The position numbers and the translations under genes were made by a program. Below the pieces are notes generated by a model, which saw only the letters and a program-made list of their open reading frames with translations, made no database searches and was not told where the DNA came from. 64,000 bases of DNA from Planctomycetales bacterium (GTDB lineage: Bacteria > Planctomycetota > Planctomycetia > Isosphaerales > Isosphaeraceae): positions 1 to 64,000 of the forward strand of contig DAIDKV010000162.1 of assembly GCA_027449865.1 (NCBI GenBank), in the 5' to 3' direction. Shown one piece after another: positions 16,274 through 25,157 of the stretch (positions within the stretch are counted from its first letter, which is position 1; the number at the start of each line of letters is the position of its first letter).

Positions 16274-17245
16274 ATGCGCATCCTGTCGGGAATTCAGCCT
16301 TCGGGCGCCCTGCATATCGGCAATTATTTCGGCGCGCTCCGACAGTTCATCGACCTTCAGCGCGAGAATGACGCCTATTACTTCGTCGCCAACTACCACG
16401 CGCTGACAAGCGTCCGTGACGCCGCCCAGCTTCGCGCCTATACGTTCGACGTGATGGTGACGATGCTCTCGCTGGGTCTCGATCCCGATCGAGCGACGCT
16501 CTTCGTTCAGTCCGACGTCCCCGAGACGACCGAGCTGGCCTGGCTGTTGACGACGGTTACGCCGATGGGATGGCTTCAAAAGTGCGTCAGCTACAAGGAC
16601 AAGGTCGAGCAGGGTCTCTCAGCCGAGCACGGCCTGTTCGCTTACCCGGTCCTCCAGGCCGCCGACATCCTCCTCTACGACGCTGATCTCGTTCCGGTCG
16701 GTCAGGATCAGAAGCAGCATCTGGAGATCACTCGCGATATCGCCGAGCGTTTCAATCAGGTCTTTGGCGGCGGTAAGGAGGTCTTCCGCCTGCCGAAGCC
16801 GCACATTCTGGAATCGGTCGCCGTGGTCCCAGGTCTCGACGGCCGGAAGATGTCCAAGAGCTATGGCAATGCCATTGAGATTTTCGACGAACCGGCCGCG
16901 ATCAAGAAAAAGGTCAAACGAATTGTGACCGACAGCACGCCCGTCGAGGCCCCAAAGAATCCCGAGACCGACTCGCTGTTCCACCTCTTCAAGCTCTTCG
17001 CCGCGACCGATGAACTGGCCGAGGTCGAGCGCCGATACCGAGAAGGCGGGATCGGCTACGGCGAGGTCAAAACCCGGCTGGCCGAAGCGATGATCGCCCG
17101 GTTTGCCCCGGCTCGCGAACATCGGGCGGAATGGCTGGCGCATCCCGAGCGAGTCGCCGAGGTTCGTGCCGCCGCCGCCGAGCGTGCTCGCGCCACGGCA
17201 CGACGTGTCCTCGACCGCGCCCGACAGGCCTGTGGTGTTGGGTGA
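16274..17245 (+). CDS. trpS: Tryptophanyl-tRNA synthetase
   Basis: 323 residues, the usual bacterial length. It charges tRNA-Trp in the cytoplasm. It starts MRILSGIQPSGALHIGNYFG, containing the HIGH-type motif (HIGN), and carries KMSKSYGNAIE as the KMSKS loop near residue 195. GQDQKQHLEITRDIAERFN and DADLVPVGQDQ are family signatures for the Trp-binding core. An upstream in-frame extension to 15401 exists but has no homology, so the ATG at 16274 is used. It is a single gene, followed by a small GC-rich palindrome. Confidence 0.96.
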   Translation: MRILSGIQPSGALHIGNYFGALRQFIDLQRENDAYYFVANYHALTSVRDAAQLRAYTFDVMVTMLSLGLDPDRATLFVQSDVPETTELAWLLTTVTPMGWLQKCVSYKDKVEQGLSAEHGLFAYPVLQAADILLYDADLVPVGQDQKQHLEITRDIAERFNQVFGGGKEVFRLPKPHILESVAVVPGLDGRKMSKSYGNAIEIFDEPAAIKKKVKRIVTDSTPVEAPKNPETDSLFHLFKLFAATDELAEVERRYREGGIGYGEVKTRLAEAMIARFAPAREHRAEWLAHPERVAEVRAAAAERARATARRVLDRARQACGVG

Positions 17246-17573
17246 TTCCCCTGCGCAGGGGCCGATTTTCTGAGTCTCTCCCATCGAGCACATGGTGGAT
17301 CGGCCATCTCAGAGATGAGATAACCGCCGATCCGCCCATCTCCCCGGTTTACGAGGCGATTGACGACGCCTATAATGATGCCGGCTTCGCGATGGGGCTC
17401 CGGCTCGAACCGTCCGGTTTACTCCGGCTGTGGCCGTCCCTCCTCTTCCTCCGCCGAGCCGAGCTGTCCGGCTTTCTCCGACGATTCTCGTCACCGGCAA
17501 GAGCGGCGCTTCTGGGCGCCTCCGACCGAATGATTCGCCTCATCTTTTGGACGAGGTGATCCCTGGAGGAATC
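17246..17573. other. Intergenic region trpS / HisC-like gene
   Basis: About 330 bases without a supportable gene. Three bases after the trpS stop is the palindrome CCCCTGCGCAGGGG (17248-17261) followed by CCGATTTTCT, a weak terminator candidate. The remainder should contain the promoter of the aminotransferase-like gene, whose ribosome site GGAGGA ends at 17570, but I see no clear -35/-10 pair. Confidence 0.35.
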
Positions 17574-18728
17574 ATGACGGAACTGTTCAGCCCCCGGCAG
17601 CGGCGGGACCTGATCGATCGCGGCTTCAATCGTCGGGATTTCGCCCGCCTCGCCACGCTACTGGCCGCCGGCTCGGCCCTGCCGTTTTACAATGAGGCGA
17701 CGATGGCGCAGGGCCTCTCCGCCGGGCCGCGCATCCCTGCCGACGCCGTGAAGATCAACGCCAACGAAAATCCGATGGGCCCCTGCCCTGAGGCCGTCGA
17801 TGCCATCCAGAAACTCGTGCCCCAGGGTGGCCGGTATCTCTATCAGGAAACCTTCACCTTCCGCGACGCCATGGCGGCCGTTGAAGGATTGCCCGCGGAC
17901 CACATCGCGCCTTTCGGCGGTTCGAGCGACCCGCTCCATCGCGTCATCCTGGCGTTCTGCGGGCCCGGGAAAAGCTTCGTCGTGGCCGATCCCGGCTACG
18001 AGGCCGGCAGCCGCGCTGCCGAGTTCATCGGCGCCCGGACGATCAAGGTCCCGCTCCGAAAGGACTGGTCGCACGACGTCCGCGCCATGGCCGCCGCCGA
18101 CCCGAACGCCGGCGTCATCTACGTTTGCAATCCCAACAACCCGACCGGCTCCGTGACCTCGATCGACGAGATCGAGTACCTCGTCGCCAACAAGCCAAAA
18201 GGGTCGATTGTCCTGCTGGACGAGGCTTACATCCATTTCGCCAGGACGACCGAGCCGGGAACGCCGATGGTCGCCGCCGGCAAGGACGTCATCATCCTCC
18301 GAACGTTCTCCAAACTCTACGGGATGGCCGGCCTCCGCGCCGGCGCCGCTCTGGGCCGCCCCGACCTCCTGGAGAAAATCCGAGGATACTCCGCCGGCGC
18401 CCTGCCCGTCACCGGGATGGTCGGAGCCATCGTCAGCCTGAAGGCGAAGGGGCTCGTCGAATCGCGACGAAAGCTCATCACCGGGATTCGTGACGAGACC
18501 GTCCGATGGCTGGAGAAGAAGGGGTTCGACGTGATCCCCTCAGAGGCTAACATGATGATGATCGATGCTCGACGCAACGGCAACGACGTCGCGCGGGCGA
18601 TGCTCGGCGAGAAGGTGGCGATCGGCCGGACCTGGCCGGCGCTGCCGAACCATATCCGGGTCTCGATCGGAACGGCCGAGGATATGGCGAAGTTCCGGGC
18701 AGCCTTCGGGCGTGTCATGAATGTCTGA
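17574..18728 (+). CDS. HisC-like PLP aminotransferase with a Tat-type signal sequence
   Basis: 384 residues, fold type I aminotransferase close to histidinol-phosphate aminotransferase. Features: KINANENPMGPCPEAVDAIQ, PFGGSSDPLHR, CNPNNPTGSVTSID (cofactor and substrate contacts), LLDEAYIHF, and the PLP-lysine motif TFSKLYGMAGLRAG near residue 250. Unlike cytoplasmic HisC it has an N-terminal twin-arginine segment, FNRRDFARLATLLAAGSALP, which would send the folded, cofactor-loaded enzyme to the periplasm. The start at 17574 has GGAGGAATC upstream. Its last eight bases overlap the start of the SulP gene, so the two are probably co-translated. The substrate is unknown; an exported amino acid or aromatic amine transaminase is possible. 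Confidence 0.85.
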   Translation: MTELFSPRQRRDLIDRGFNRRDFARLATLLAAGSALPFYNEATMAQGLSAGPRIPADAVKINANENPMGPCPEAVDAIQKLVPQGGRYLYQETFTFRDAMAAVEGLPADHIAPFGGSSDPLHRVILAFCGPGKSFVVADPGYEAGSRAAEFIGARTIKVPLRKDWSHDVRAMAAADPNAGVIYVCNPNNPTGSVTSIDEIEYLVANKPKGSIVLLDEAYIHFARTTEPGTPMVAAGKDVIILRTFSKLYGMAGLRAGAALGRPDLLEKIRGYSAGALPVTGMVGAIVSLKAKGLVESRRKLITGIRDETVRWLEKKGFDVIPSEANMMMIDARRNGNDVARAMLGEKVAIGRTWPALPNHIRVSIGTAEDMAKFRAAFGRVMNV

Positions 18729-19980
18729 CATCCCGGGGCCTGCCTGGCGACGTCTGGCCGGGGATATCGCCGGCGGCGCTATCGCCGCGATGGTAGCGCT
18801 CCCCTACGGCCTCGCGATGGCTCGGCTAATGGGGCTCCCGGTCGAGTTTGGCCTGTACACGTCGATCCTCACGGCGCCGATTACGGCGATCCTCGGCCGC
18901 AATCCGGTCCTGATCGGCGGGACCGCCAGTGCCACGGTCCCGTTCCTGGCGGCAGTCGTGCGTGCCCAGGGTATCGGCGGCGCGGCGAAGGTCGGCCTGG
19001 CGGCTTCGGTCTTCCTGATGGCCTTCGGCGTACTCCGATTGGGCCGATATGTCGCGAAGGTCCCTCACGCGGTCGTCTCGGGCTTCTCCTGCGGCGTCGG
19101 CACGATGATGGTGATCCTGCAACTTCGGACTTTGCTCGGTCTGCCTGTGGGCGGCCCGTCGAGCCCGATTGGCCAACTGGTTTCGGTGGCGGGAATGTTC
19201 GGCCGGGCACGCTGGGAGCCGATGGTGCTCGGGATCATCGTGGTGGGTTTCGCGCTCGCGTCGGCCCGGCGATGGCCGAGGTCGCCGGGTCCTCTGGTCG
19301 GCGTGGCGCTGGCCGTCTCGGTCGCGGCGATGTTCGGCTGGCATGAGACACCGCTCGGCCGAATCTCGATGCAGTTTCCTGCGCTGGCCGAGTTCACCTG
19401 GCGAGCGACCGACATCCGCGAGGTTCTACCGCCGGCATTCGGGCTCGCGATCGTGGCAGCGGTCAACATCCTGATTACCTCGCGGGTCGTCGAGCACTTT
19501 CAGGGCCGGCATCGCCCGCTGCGCAGGGGCGACGCCGACGCCGAACTCGGCGCGTACGGGATCGCGAACCTGTTCGCCGGTGTCTTCGGCGTGCCGCCGA
19601 GCGTCGGAATCCCGGCGCGGAGCCTGGCGAACGTCCGATGCGGCGGGACAACTCGGCTCTCAAACCTTCTGCATGCCGCGTTCTTGCTGCTCTTCCTGCA
19701 ATTCGGGTCGGAGCTAATCGCACACGTGCCGATGGCCGCGCTGGCGGGCGTGACGACCTCGATCGGAATCGGACTCCTCGAATGGAGCACCTGGCGTCGG
19801 CTGCACCGGATGCGACGCCTCGACGCCTCGGCATTCCTGGTCACGGCCGCCGCGGTGCTGGCGACCAACGCCGTCGCGGCCGTGGCGATGGGATGCTCGC
19901 TCTACCTCGCCCGCCACGTCCTGGCGCGCGCCCTGGCTCCCCGCCCCGTCGCCATCGGGGCCGGACGTGCGGAGTCGTGA
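18721..19980 (+). CDS. SulP-family anion transporter lacking a STAS domain
   Basis: 419 residues, about 10-12 membrane helices. It begins AGDIAGGAIAAMVALPYGLA, the SulP pattern (usually AGLTVAxVALPQxxA), and has FGLYTSILTAPITAILGRNP, GGTASATVPFLAAVV and FGVPPSVGIPARSLANVRCG, matching the conserved substrate-site helices of the family. Most SulP proteins are 550 residues or more and end in a cytoplasmic STAS domain; here the protein stops right after the last helix. Related proteins carry sulfate, bicarbonate or dicarboxylates. Because it is fused by overlap to an exported aminotransferase, an organic anion such as a 2-oxo acid is worth considering (inference). Confidence 0.85.
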   Translation: MSDIPGPAWRRLAGDIAGGAIAAMVALPYGLAMARLMGLPVEFGLYTSILTAPITAILGRNPVLIGGTASATVPFLAAVVRAQGIGGAAKVGLAASVFLMAFGVLRLGRYVAKVPHAVVSGFSCGVGTMMVILQLRTLLGLPVGGPSSPIGQLVSVAGMFGRARWEPMVLGIIVVGFALASARRWPRSPGPLVGVALAVSVAAMFGWHETPLGRISMQFPALAEFTWRATDIREVLPPAFGLAIVAAVNILITSRVVEHFQGRHRPLRRGDADAELGAYGIANLFAGVFGVPPSVGIPARSLANVRCGGTTRLSNLLHAAFLLLFLQFGSELIAHVPMAALAGVTTSIGIGLLEWSTWRRLHRMRRLDASAFLVTAAAVLATNAVAAVAMGCSLYLARHVLARALAPRPVAIGAGRAES

Positions 19981-20071
19981 ATCGCAAACATCGTCGCTGC
20001 TCCGATCGAATAACCTGGAATGACGGCGCGTGATCGTCGTCGTCCCGGTTGATACGGTAGTGACTCTCGCA

Positions 20072-20575
20072 ATGGCCGAGTCATCCACTCGATCGCCGAA
20101 GCCCCAACCAGAGGCCAAGCGGCTCCGCTTCGGCCTCCGCGGATTATTGCTCCTCATTCTGCTGCTGCTGGGGTTGGTATTCGGCGGGACCGCGGGATGC
20201 AGCGAGCCGCGAGAGATCCTCGTGGCCGATCTGGCACGCGATTGAATAGTCGTCAATCACCCCGAGCCGACCTTCGTTTGCCTGGCCCTCATGAAAGGAC
20301 TCGGCACCGATCCGCATGATGTCGAGACGCGGTGCGTCCGCTGGCTCGGGCCCGCTCACTCCAGGAGTTTCAACGCCAGGCGTCTGAGCCCCGAGCGAGT
20401 GGACTCCGTCGTCGAGCGGTTGCGTCCTCTCGGCCTGGTGTGGGAGGTCACCTACACAACTCCATCGCTCGCCGGACTGAAGTTATTCTACATCGATCGG
20501 GTTCCCTATAATAACGTAGGGCCCGACGGGGGTAGCTGTATCATCAGGCAGCACCCGACAGAGATGGACCGGTAG
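20072..20575 (+). pseudogene. Small membrane-anchored protein interrupted by an in-frame TGA
   Basis: From ATG at 20072 the frame encodes a basic N-terminus and a membrane helix (GLRGLLLLILLLLGLVFGG) then TAGCSEPREILVADLARD, and meets TGA at 20243-20245 (codon 58). The same frame continues without break as IVVNHPEPTFVCLALMKGLG and on to a stop at 20575. The codon choice after the TGA resembles coding DNA. The simplest reading is one 167-codon gene in which CGA (Arg) or TGG (Trp) became TGA, by mutation or sequencing error. A second ATG at 20291 could start a 94-residue protein. No known family is recognised. Confidence 0.5.
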
Positions 20576-20610
20576 GGCCCATTCTTCAAAGATGGGCGGG
20601 GGACGACGCG

Positions 20611-21915
20611 ATGAGCCTGATCGAAGACGAACCGCAGACCGTCCAGGCCGAGCCAATCCGGCTGCTCACCCGCGTCATCTGCCCGCACTGCTGGGAGACC
20701 TTTCCGCCCGAGCAAGTCCTCTGGATCTCCGAGCACGTCGAGTTGCTTGGCGACTCGATGCTCGGACCCGAGCGGCAGCAGCGGTTTCTTCCGAGCCGTT
20801 TCACAGTCGGAGGAGACGCGATCGACGCCCGAGGAATGACCTGCCGGAACCTCGCCTGCCCTCATTGCCACCTCGCCATTCCCCGCGCCCTGCTGGAAAT
20901 GGAGCCACTATTCTTCTCGATCCTTGGAAGTCCGGCAAGCGGGAAGTCGTACTTCCTCACGACCATGACCTGGCAGTTGCGCCAGATTCTGCCAATGCAG
21001 TTCCACGTCGCATTCACGGATGCCGACCCGACAGCCAACCGCCTGCTCAACGCCTGGGAAGAATCGCTCTTCCTGAACGCCGAGGAGTCACACCCGATCC
21101 CGCTGGGGAACCTAATTCGCAAGACCGAGCTTCAGGGCGAGCTGTACGATACGGTCGCCTACGGACAGCAGACCGTGAGTTATCCCCGCCCGTTCCTCTT
21201 CACGGTCCGGCCACAGAAGGGCCATGCGCACGCGGATTCGGGCCGGCTCGCCCGGATGCTTTGCCTCTACGACAACGCCGGCGAGCACTTCCAGCCCGGG
21301 CAAGACACCACTTCCAGCCCGGTCACACGGCACCTTGCACACTCTCGGGCCGTGATGTTCCTGTTCGACCCAACTCAGGACCCCCGCTTCCGCGCGGCTT
21401 GCCGCGGTAGCTCGACCTTCAGCGACGGCATGGCCCAGAACGCCGGGCGGCTCAGTCGGCAGGAGACGGTCCTGAACGAGGCCGCCGCGCGGATTCGTCG
21501 CCACGCCGGCCTGCCCCACTCTGCGCCCTACGATCGGCCGCTCATCGTCGTCCTCTCGAAGCTCGACGAGTGGAATCACCTCCTCGATACCGACCGAGAC
21601 GGCGACCACTGGCGCACCCAGGGGGGCGTCACCGGGATCGACATGGATCACATCGAGCACCTCTCCGAACTGCTCCGCCGAATCTTGCTACACTACTGTC
21701 CTGAAACGGTCGCCGCTGCCGACGCCTTCGCGAAGGACGTCACCTATATCGCAATCAGCTCGCTCGGTTCGAAGGTCGCCCGCGACCCATCCTCCAGCCT
21801 GCCTTCGATTCGGCCAGCAGAGATTCAGCCGATTTCTGTCACTGCGCCCCTGCTCTACTGCCTCACTCGCACTTCCTCGCGACTGATACCCAGGTTTGTG
21901 AAGAAGGGCCGTTGA
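20611..21915 (+). CDS. Zinc-ribbon P-loop GTPase-like protein (double-GTPase family type)
   Basis: 434 residues, soluble. An N-terminal zinc ribbon has Cys24-x2-Cys27 and Cys78, Cys83-x2-Cys86 (VICPHCWETF and LACPHCHLAI). A P-loop follows at about residues 105-113 (ILGSPASGKSYFLTTM), then a Walker B/switch-like segment LCLYDNAGEHFQPG and VMFLFDPTQDPRF. A base-specificity-like motif VVLSKLDEW stands where Ras-type GTPases have NKxD. This set resembles the TRAFAC-related double-GTPase group predicted to act in bacterial conflict or signalling systems. The usual partners are not adjacent: neighbours are the broken membrane gene and nadD. Biochemical role unknown. Confidence 0.65.
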   Translation: MSLIEDEPQTVQAEPIRLLTRVICPHCWETFPPEQVLWISEHVELLGDSMLGPERQQRFLPSRFTVGGDAIDARGMTCRNLACPHCHLAIPRALLEMEPLFFSILGSPASGKSYFLTTMTWQLRQILPMQFHVAFTDADPTANRLLNAWEESLFLNAEESHPIPLGNLIRKTELQGELYDTVAYGQQTVSYPRPFLFTVRPQKGHAHADSGRLARMLCLYDNAGEHFQPGQDTTSSPVTRHLAHSRAVMFLFDPTQDPRFRAACRGSSTFSDGMAQNAGRLSRQETVLNEAAARIRRHAGLPHSAPYDRPLIVVLSKLDEWNHLLDTDRDGDHWRTQGGVTGIDMDHIEHLSELLRRILLHYCPETVAAADAFAKDVTYIAISSLGSKVARDPSSSLPSIRPAEIQPISVTAPLLYCLTRTSSRLIPRFVKKGR

Positions 21916-21940
21916 ACTGACTGAGGTGGAGCGCAACGCA

Positions 21941-22540
21941 TTAGCCAGTCGGGCGATAAAGTCCGTGAGTCTCGATGTAAGCCTCGACCCCGCGAGGGAC
22001 CAGGTAGCGAATGCTCCGTCCCTCGGCTATCCTCCGGCGGATCTCGCTCGAGGCGATCCCGATCGGCGGGATCGTGACCCATCGCATGGGTTTCATTCCG
22101 ATCCCGAGGTTGGTCGTTCGCGATGGGTCGCCCTCCTCGATCCCCGGCCGGTTTACCACCACGATCGTCGCTAGCTGAGCGATCCGATCGGGCTCGCGCC
22201 AGGTCGGCAGGTCGGCCAGGCTATCGGCGCCGATCAGAAAGAAAAGTTCGTCGTCGGGTCGTTCCCGGTGGATCGCTTCCACTGTCTCCACACTGTAATG
22301 CGGGCCAGGCCCTAGGGCCTCGATCTCCGAGGCCTCGAAGGACGGATGGCCGGCGATCGCGATTCGAACCATCTCCAGTCGGTGCAAAACCGACGTTCGC
22401 CCGCCCATCTTGTGCGGAGGTGAGCCGGTCGCGATCAGCCAGACCCGGTCCAGCCGGCACGCTTCACGGCATTGCTCCGCCAGGATCAGATGGCCCAGAT
22501 GGATCGGATCGAAAGTTCCGCCGTAGAGTCCCAGTCGCAT
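21941..22540 (-). CDS. nadD: Nicotinate-nucleotide adenylyltransferase
   Basis: 199 residues, normal for NadD, which joins ATP and nicotinate mononucleotide to form deamido-NAD in NAD synthesis. The start MRLGLYGGTFDPIHLGHLIL contains the T/HxGH nucleotidyltransferase motif, SPPHKMGG is the loop seen in NadD, FLIGADSLADLPTW is the central signature, and GIASSEIRRRIAEGRSIRYL is the ISSTxIR motif near the C-terminus. The start at 22540 is chosen because upstream residues are not conserved. It faces away from priA and runs toward the GTPase-like gene. Confidence 0.95.
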   Translation of the reverse strand: MRLGLYGGTFDPIHLGHLILAEQCREACRLDRVWLIATGSPPHKMGGRTSVLHRLEMVRIAIAGHPSFEASEIEALGPGPHYSVETVEAIHRERPDDELFFLIGADSLADLPTWREPDRIAQLATIVVVNRPGIEEGDPSRTTNLGIGMKPMRWVTIPPIGIASSEIRRRIAEGRSIRYLVPRGVEAYIETHGLYRPTG

Positions 22541-22778
22541 CACCCGGCAGCCCTCATCCCTCGCCCGATCGGCAGATCCCCACCGCACCCGGCCCACCAG
22601 CCTCCGGTTTCTTGTGGACAGACGAACAGAAATCCGTTGTACTGGGGCATCCGTCGGGGACGGCCCCTGTCTTCTATCCGGTCGCCGAGGCCGGCAGGCA
22701 CTTGACGATAGGGCCGGGTCCCGGGCCTTGTCAACGTCGGAGGGTTCGTCTCAGGTTCTCGGAGGAGCCGCGTACATC

Positions 22779-25157
22779 ATGAGCCCCACCCGCGCCGGCG
22801 ACGATCATGCGAGCACCGGTCGCTCGCCGGTCGTTGACGGACCGATGGCTACGTCTCAGCCGTCCTGGTTCGGGCTGGTTGACGATGAGCCGGCGAGTGT
22901 CGGGCTCTTCGCCGGCCTGGTCTTCAATCGCCCGATCGAGCAGGTTCTCACTTATCGCGTTCCGGAGCGGATGGCCGGGCAGATTCGGGTTGGCCAGCGG
23001 GTTCGAGCGCCGCTCGGGCGTGGAGACAAGCTGGCGCCGGGGTACTGTGTCCGGCTGGACCGCGAGCCACCCGATGGGCTTGACCCGTTTCGGATCAAGG
23101 AGGTGGTCGAGCTCCTCGACCCACTCCCGTTGATCGATGACCGAATGCTCGAGCTTTCGCGGTGGCTCGCCGAGTATTACGCCTGCTCTTGGGGCCAGGC
23201 ACTTGATGCCGTGATTCCGGCCGGGGTCAAAAAACACGCCGGGACCCGGATTGGGACGTTTCTCGTCGTCCCCGAAGAGACTCGCGAGGCCCTCCGCGAG
23301 CCGACCACCGCGCCAAAACTCTCCGTCAAGCAATCCGCGGCGCTGGAGGTTCTTTGTCGAGATGACGAGCCGCTCACCATCGCCGATGTCGCCCGCCTGG
23401 CGAAGTGCGGGCCGGGACCGGTCCAGGCTCTTTTGAAGCAGGGACTGGTTCATACCGTCCGGCGTCGATTGCCGATCGGGTTTGCGAATCCCCCGGCGTC
23501 CTCGTCTCCAGCTCCACCTGCCGAGAGACCCGCCGCAGATTCGCAGCCGGGTCTGGTTCTAACCGCCGAGCAGTCAACGATCCTGGAACAGATCCAGCCT
23601 GCGCTGGACTCGGGGGAGTTCACGCCGTTTTTGATCCATGGGGTGACCGGGAGCGGCAAGACAGAGGTGTATCTCTCGGCGATCGAGCGGGTGGTGGCCC
23701 GGGGTCGAGAGGCGATCGTCCTGGTCCCCGAGATCAGTCTGACGCCGCAGACGATCCGGCGGTTCCGCCGGCGCTTTGGCCGGGTCGCCGTTCTGCACAG
23801 TCACCTGAGCGATGCCGAGCGTCATCGACACTGGCAGAGCATCGCCGCAGGAGAGATCGAGGTTGTCGTCGGGGTGCGGTCGGCTGTTTTCGCGCCGGCG
23901 CGTCGGCTTGGGCTGATCGTCATCGACGAGGAGCACGAGGGAACCTTCAAGCAGGAGACGACCCCGCGGTACCACGCGCGCGATGTCGCTGTGAAGCGCG
24001 CGCAGATGGAGAAAATCCCGATTTTACTCGGCTCGGCGACACCCTCCCTGGAGACCTGGCGGAATGCCGACCGCGGACGATACAGGCGGCTCTCGATGCC
24101 TTCCCGGGTTGGTGACCGGCCGATGCCCGAGGTCCAGCTTATCGACCTTCGGCACGAGAAGACGCCGCTGGGCGGGCTCTCGGAATCGCTCCGCCAGGCG
24201 ATGGCCCAGGCGTTGAAGGACGGCGGCCAGGTGATCCTGCTGCTGAACCGTCGCGGGTTCCATACGTTCGTCATTTGTCCGAAGTGCGGCGGTGTGGTGA
24301 AGTGTCACTCCTGCGACGTCGCGGTGACCTACCACCGATCGCGCCATCTTCTGATCTGCCACACCTGCGATGCCGAGCGTGCTTGTCCGCCGGCCTGTCC
24401 GTCGTGCCGGGCGACCGGGTTGCATTACGGCGGGATCGGAACCGAGCGGCTGGAACGCGAGGTCGAGCTGGCCTTCCCTGAGTATCGATCGCGGCGGATG
24501 GACTCCGACACGATGCGATCGCCCGGGAGCCACGAGCAGGTGCTTTCGGCCTTCAAGGAGGGTGAGATCCGGATCCTGCTCGGTACCCAGATGATCGCCA
24601 AGGGGCTTGACTTTCCTGATGTGACGCTGGTTGGCGTGGTCAATGCCGACACAGCGCTTCACCTGCCTGACTTCCGAGCCGCCGAACGAACCTTTCAACT
24701 GGTGGCCCAGGTGGCGGGTCGGACGGGTCGGGGCGACCGGCCGGGTCGAGTGCTGGTCCAGACCTACGCACCGGAACACCCGGCGATTCAGGCGGCAGCC
24801 CGGCACGACTACCTGGCGTTCGTCGCCGGCGAGTTGCCCGAGCGGGAGAAGTACGGTGTTCCACCGTTCGGCCGGCTGGTTCGTTTGATCGCGCGCGGCC
24901 CGGAAGAATCGGCCGTCTTCGAGTATCTCCAGCAGATGGCCGACGCGCTCCGATCGGCGGCCGAACCGGGAGTACGTGTCCTCGGGCCGGCGCCGGCACC
25001 GATCCTGAAAATCCGGAATCTGTTCCGGTTTCACATCCAGCTTCGATGCCCCTCGCCTCGCCCCTTGCAGGTGCTGGCTCACAACGTCCCTTCCAAGATC
25101 CCAGCCCCGCACGGCATCGAACTGGCGATCGATGTCGACCCCATTCACCTACTCTGA
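22779..25157 (+). CDS. priA: Primosomal protein N', replication restart helicase
   Basis: 792 residues, standard PriA size. It recognises stalled forks and reloads the replicative helicase. The N-terminal DNA-binding domain has FNRPIEQVLTYRVPERMAG. The helicase core has Walker A GVTGSGKTEVYLSAIE, LVPEISLTPQTI, DEEHEGTFKQ and LLGSATPSLETW. An eight-cysteine zinc region runs from CPKCGGVVKCHSCDVAVTYH to CHTCDAERACPPACPSC. The C-terminal part has GTQMIAKGLDFPDVTLVGVV and AGRTGRGDRPGRVLVQTY. The start at 22779 follows GGAGGAG; longer in-frame sequence is not conserved. Confidence 0.95.
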   Translation: MSPTRAGDDHASTGRSPVVDGPMATSQPSWFGLVDDEPASVGLFAGLVFNRPIEQVLTYRVPERMAGQIRVGQRVRAPLGRGDKLAPGYCVRLDREPPDGLDPFRIKEVVELLDPLPLIDDRMLELSRWLAEYYACSWGQALDAVIPAGVKKHAGTRIGTFLVVPEETREALREPTTAPKLSVKQSAALEVLCRDDEPLTIADVARLAKCGPGPVQALLKQGLVHTVRRRLPIGFANPPASSSPAPPAERPAADSQPGLVLTAEQSTILEQIQPALDSGEFTPFLIHGVTGSGKTEVYLSAIERVVARGREAIVLVPEISLTPQTIRRFRRRFGRVAVLHSHLSDAERHRHWQSIAAGEIEVVVGVRSAVFAPARRLGLIVIDEEHEGTFKQETTPRYHARDVAVKRAQMEKIPILLGSATPSLETWRNADRGRYRRLSMPSRVGDRPMPEVQLIDLRHEKTPLGGLSESLRQAMAQALKDGGQVILLLNRRGFHTFVICPKCGGVVKCHSCDVAVTYHRSRHLLICHTCDAERACPPACPSCRATGLHYGGIGTERLEREVELAFPEYRSRRMDSDTMRSPGSHEQVLSAFKEGEIRILLGTQMIAKGLDFPDVTLVGVVNADTALHLPDFRAAERTFQLVAQVAGRTGRGDRPGRVLVQTYAPEHPAIQAAARHDYLAFVAGELPEREKYGVPPFGRLVRLIARGPEESAVFEYLQQMADALRSAAEPGVRVLGPAPAPILKIRNLFRFHIQLRCPSPRPLQVLAHNVPSKIPAPHGIELAIDVDPIHLL

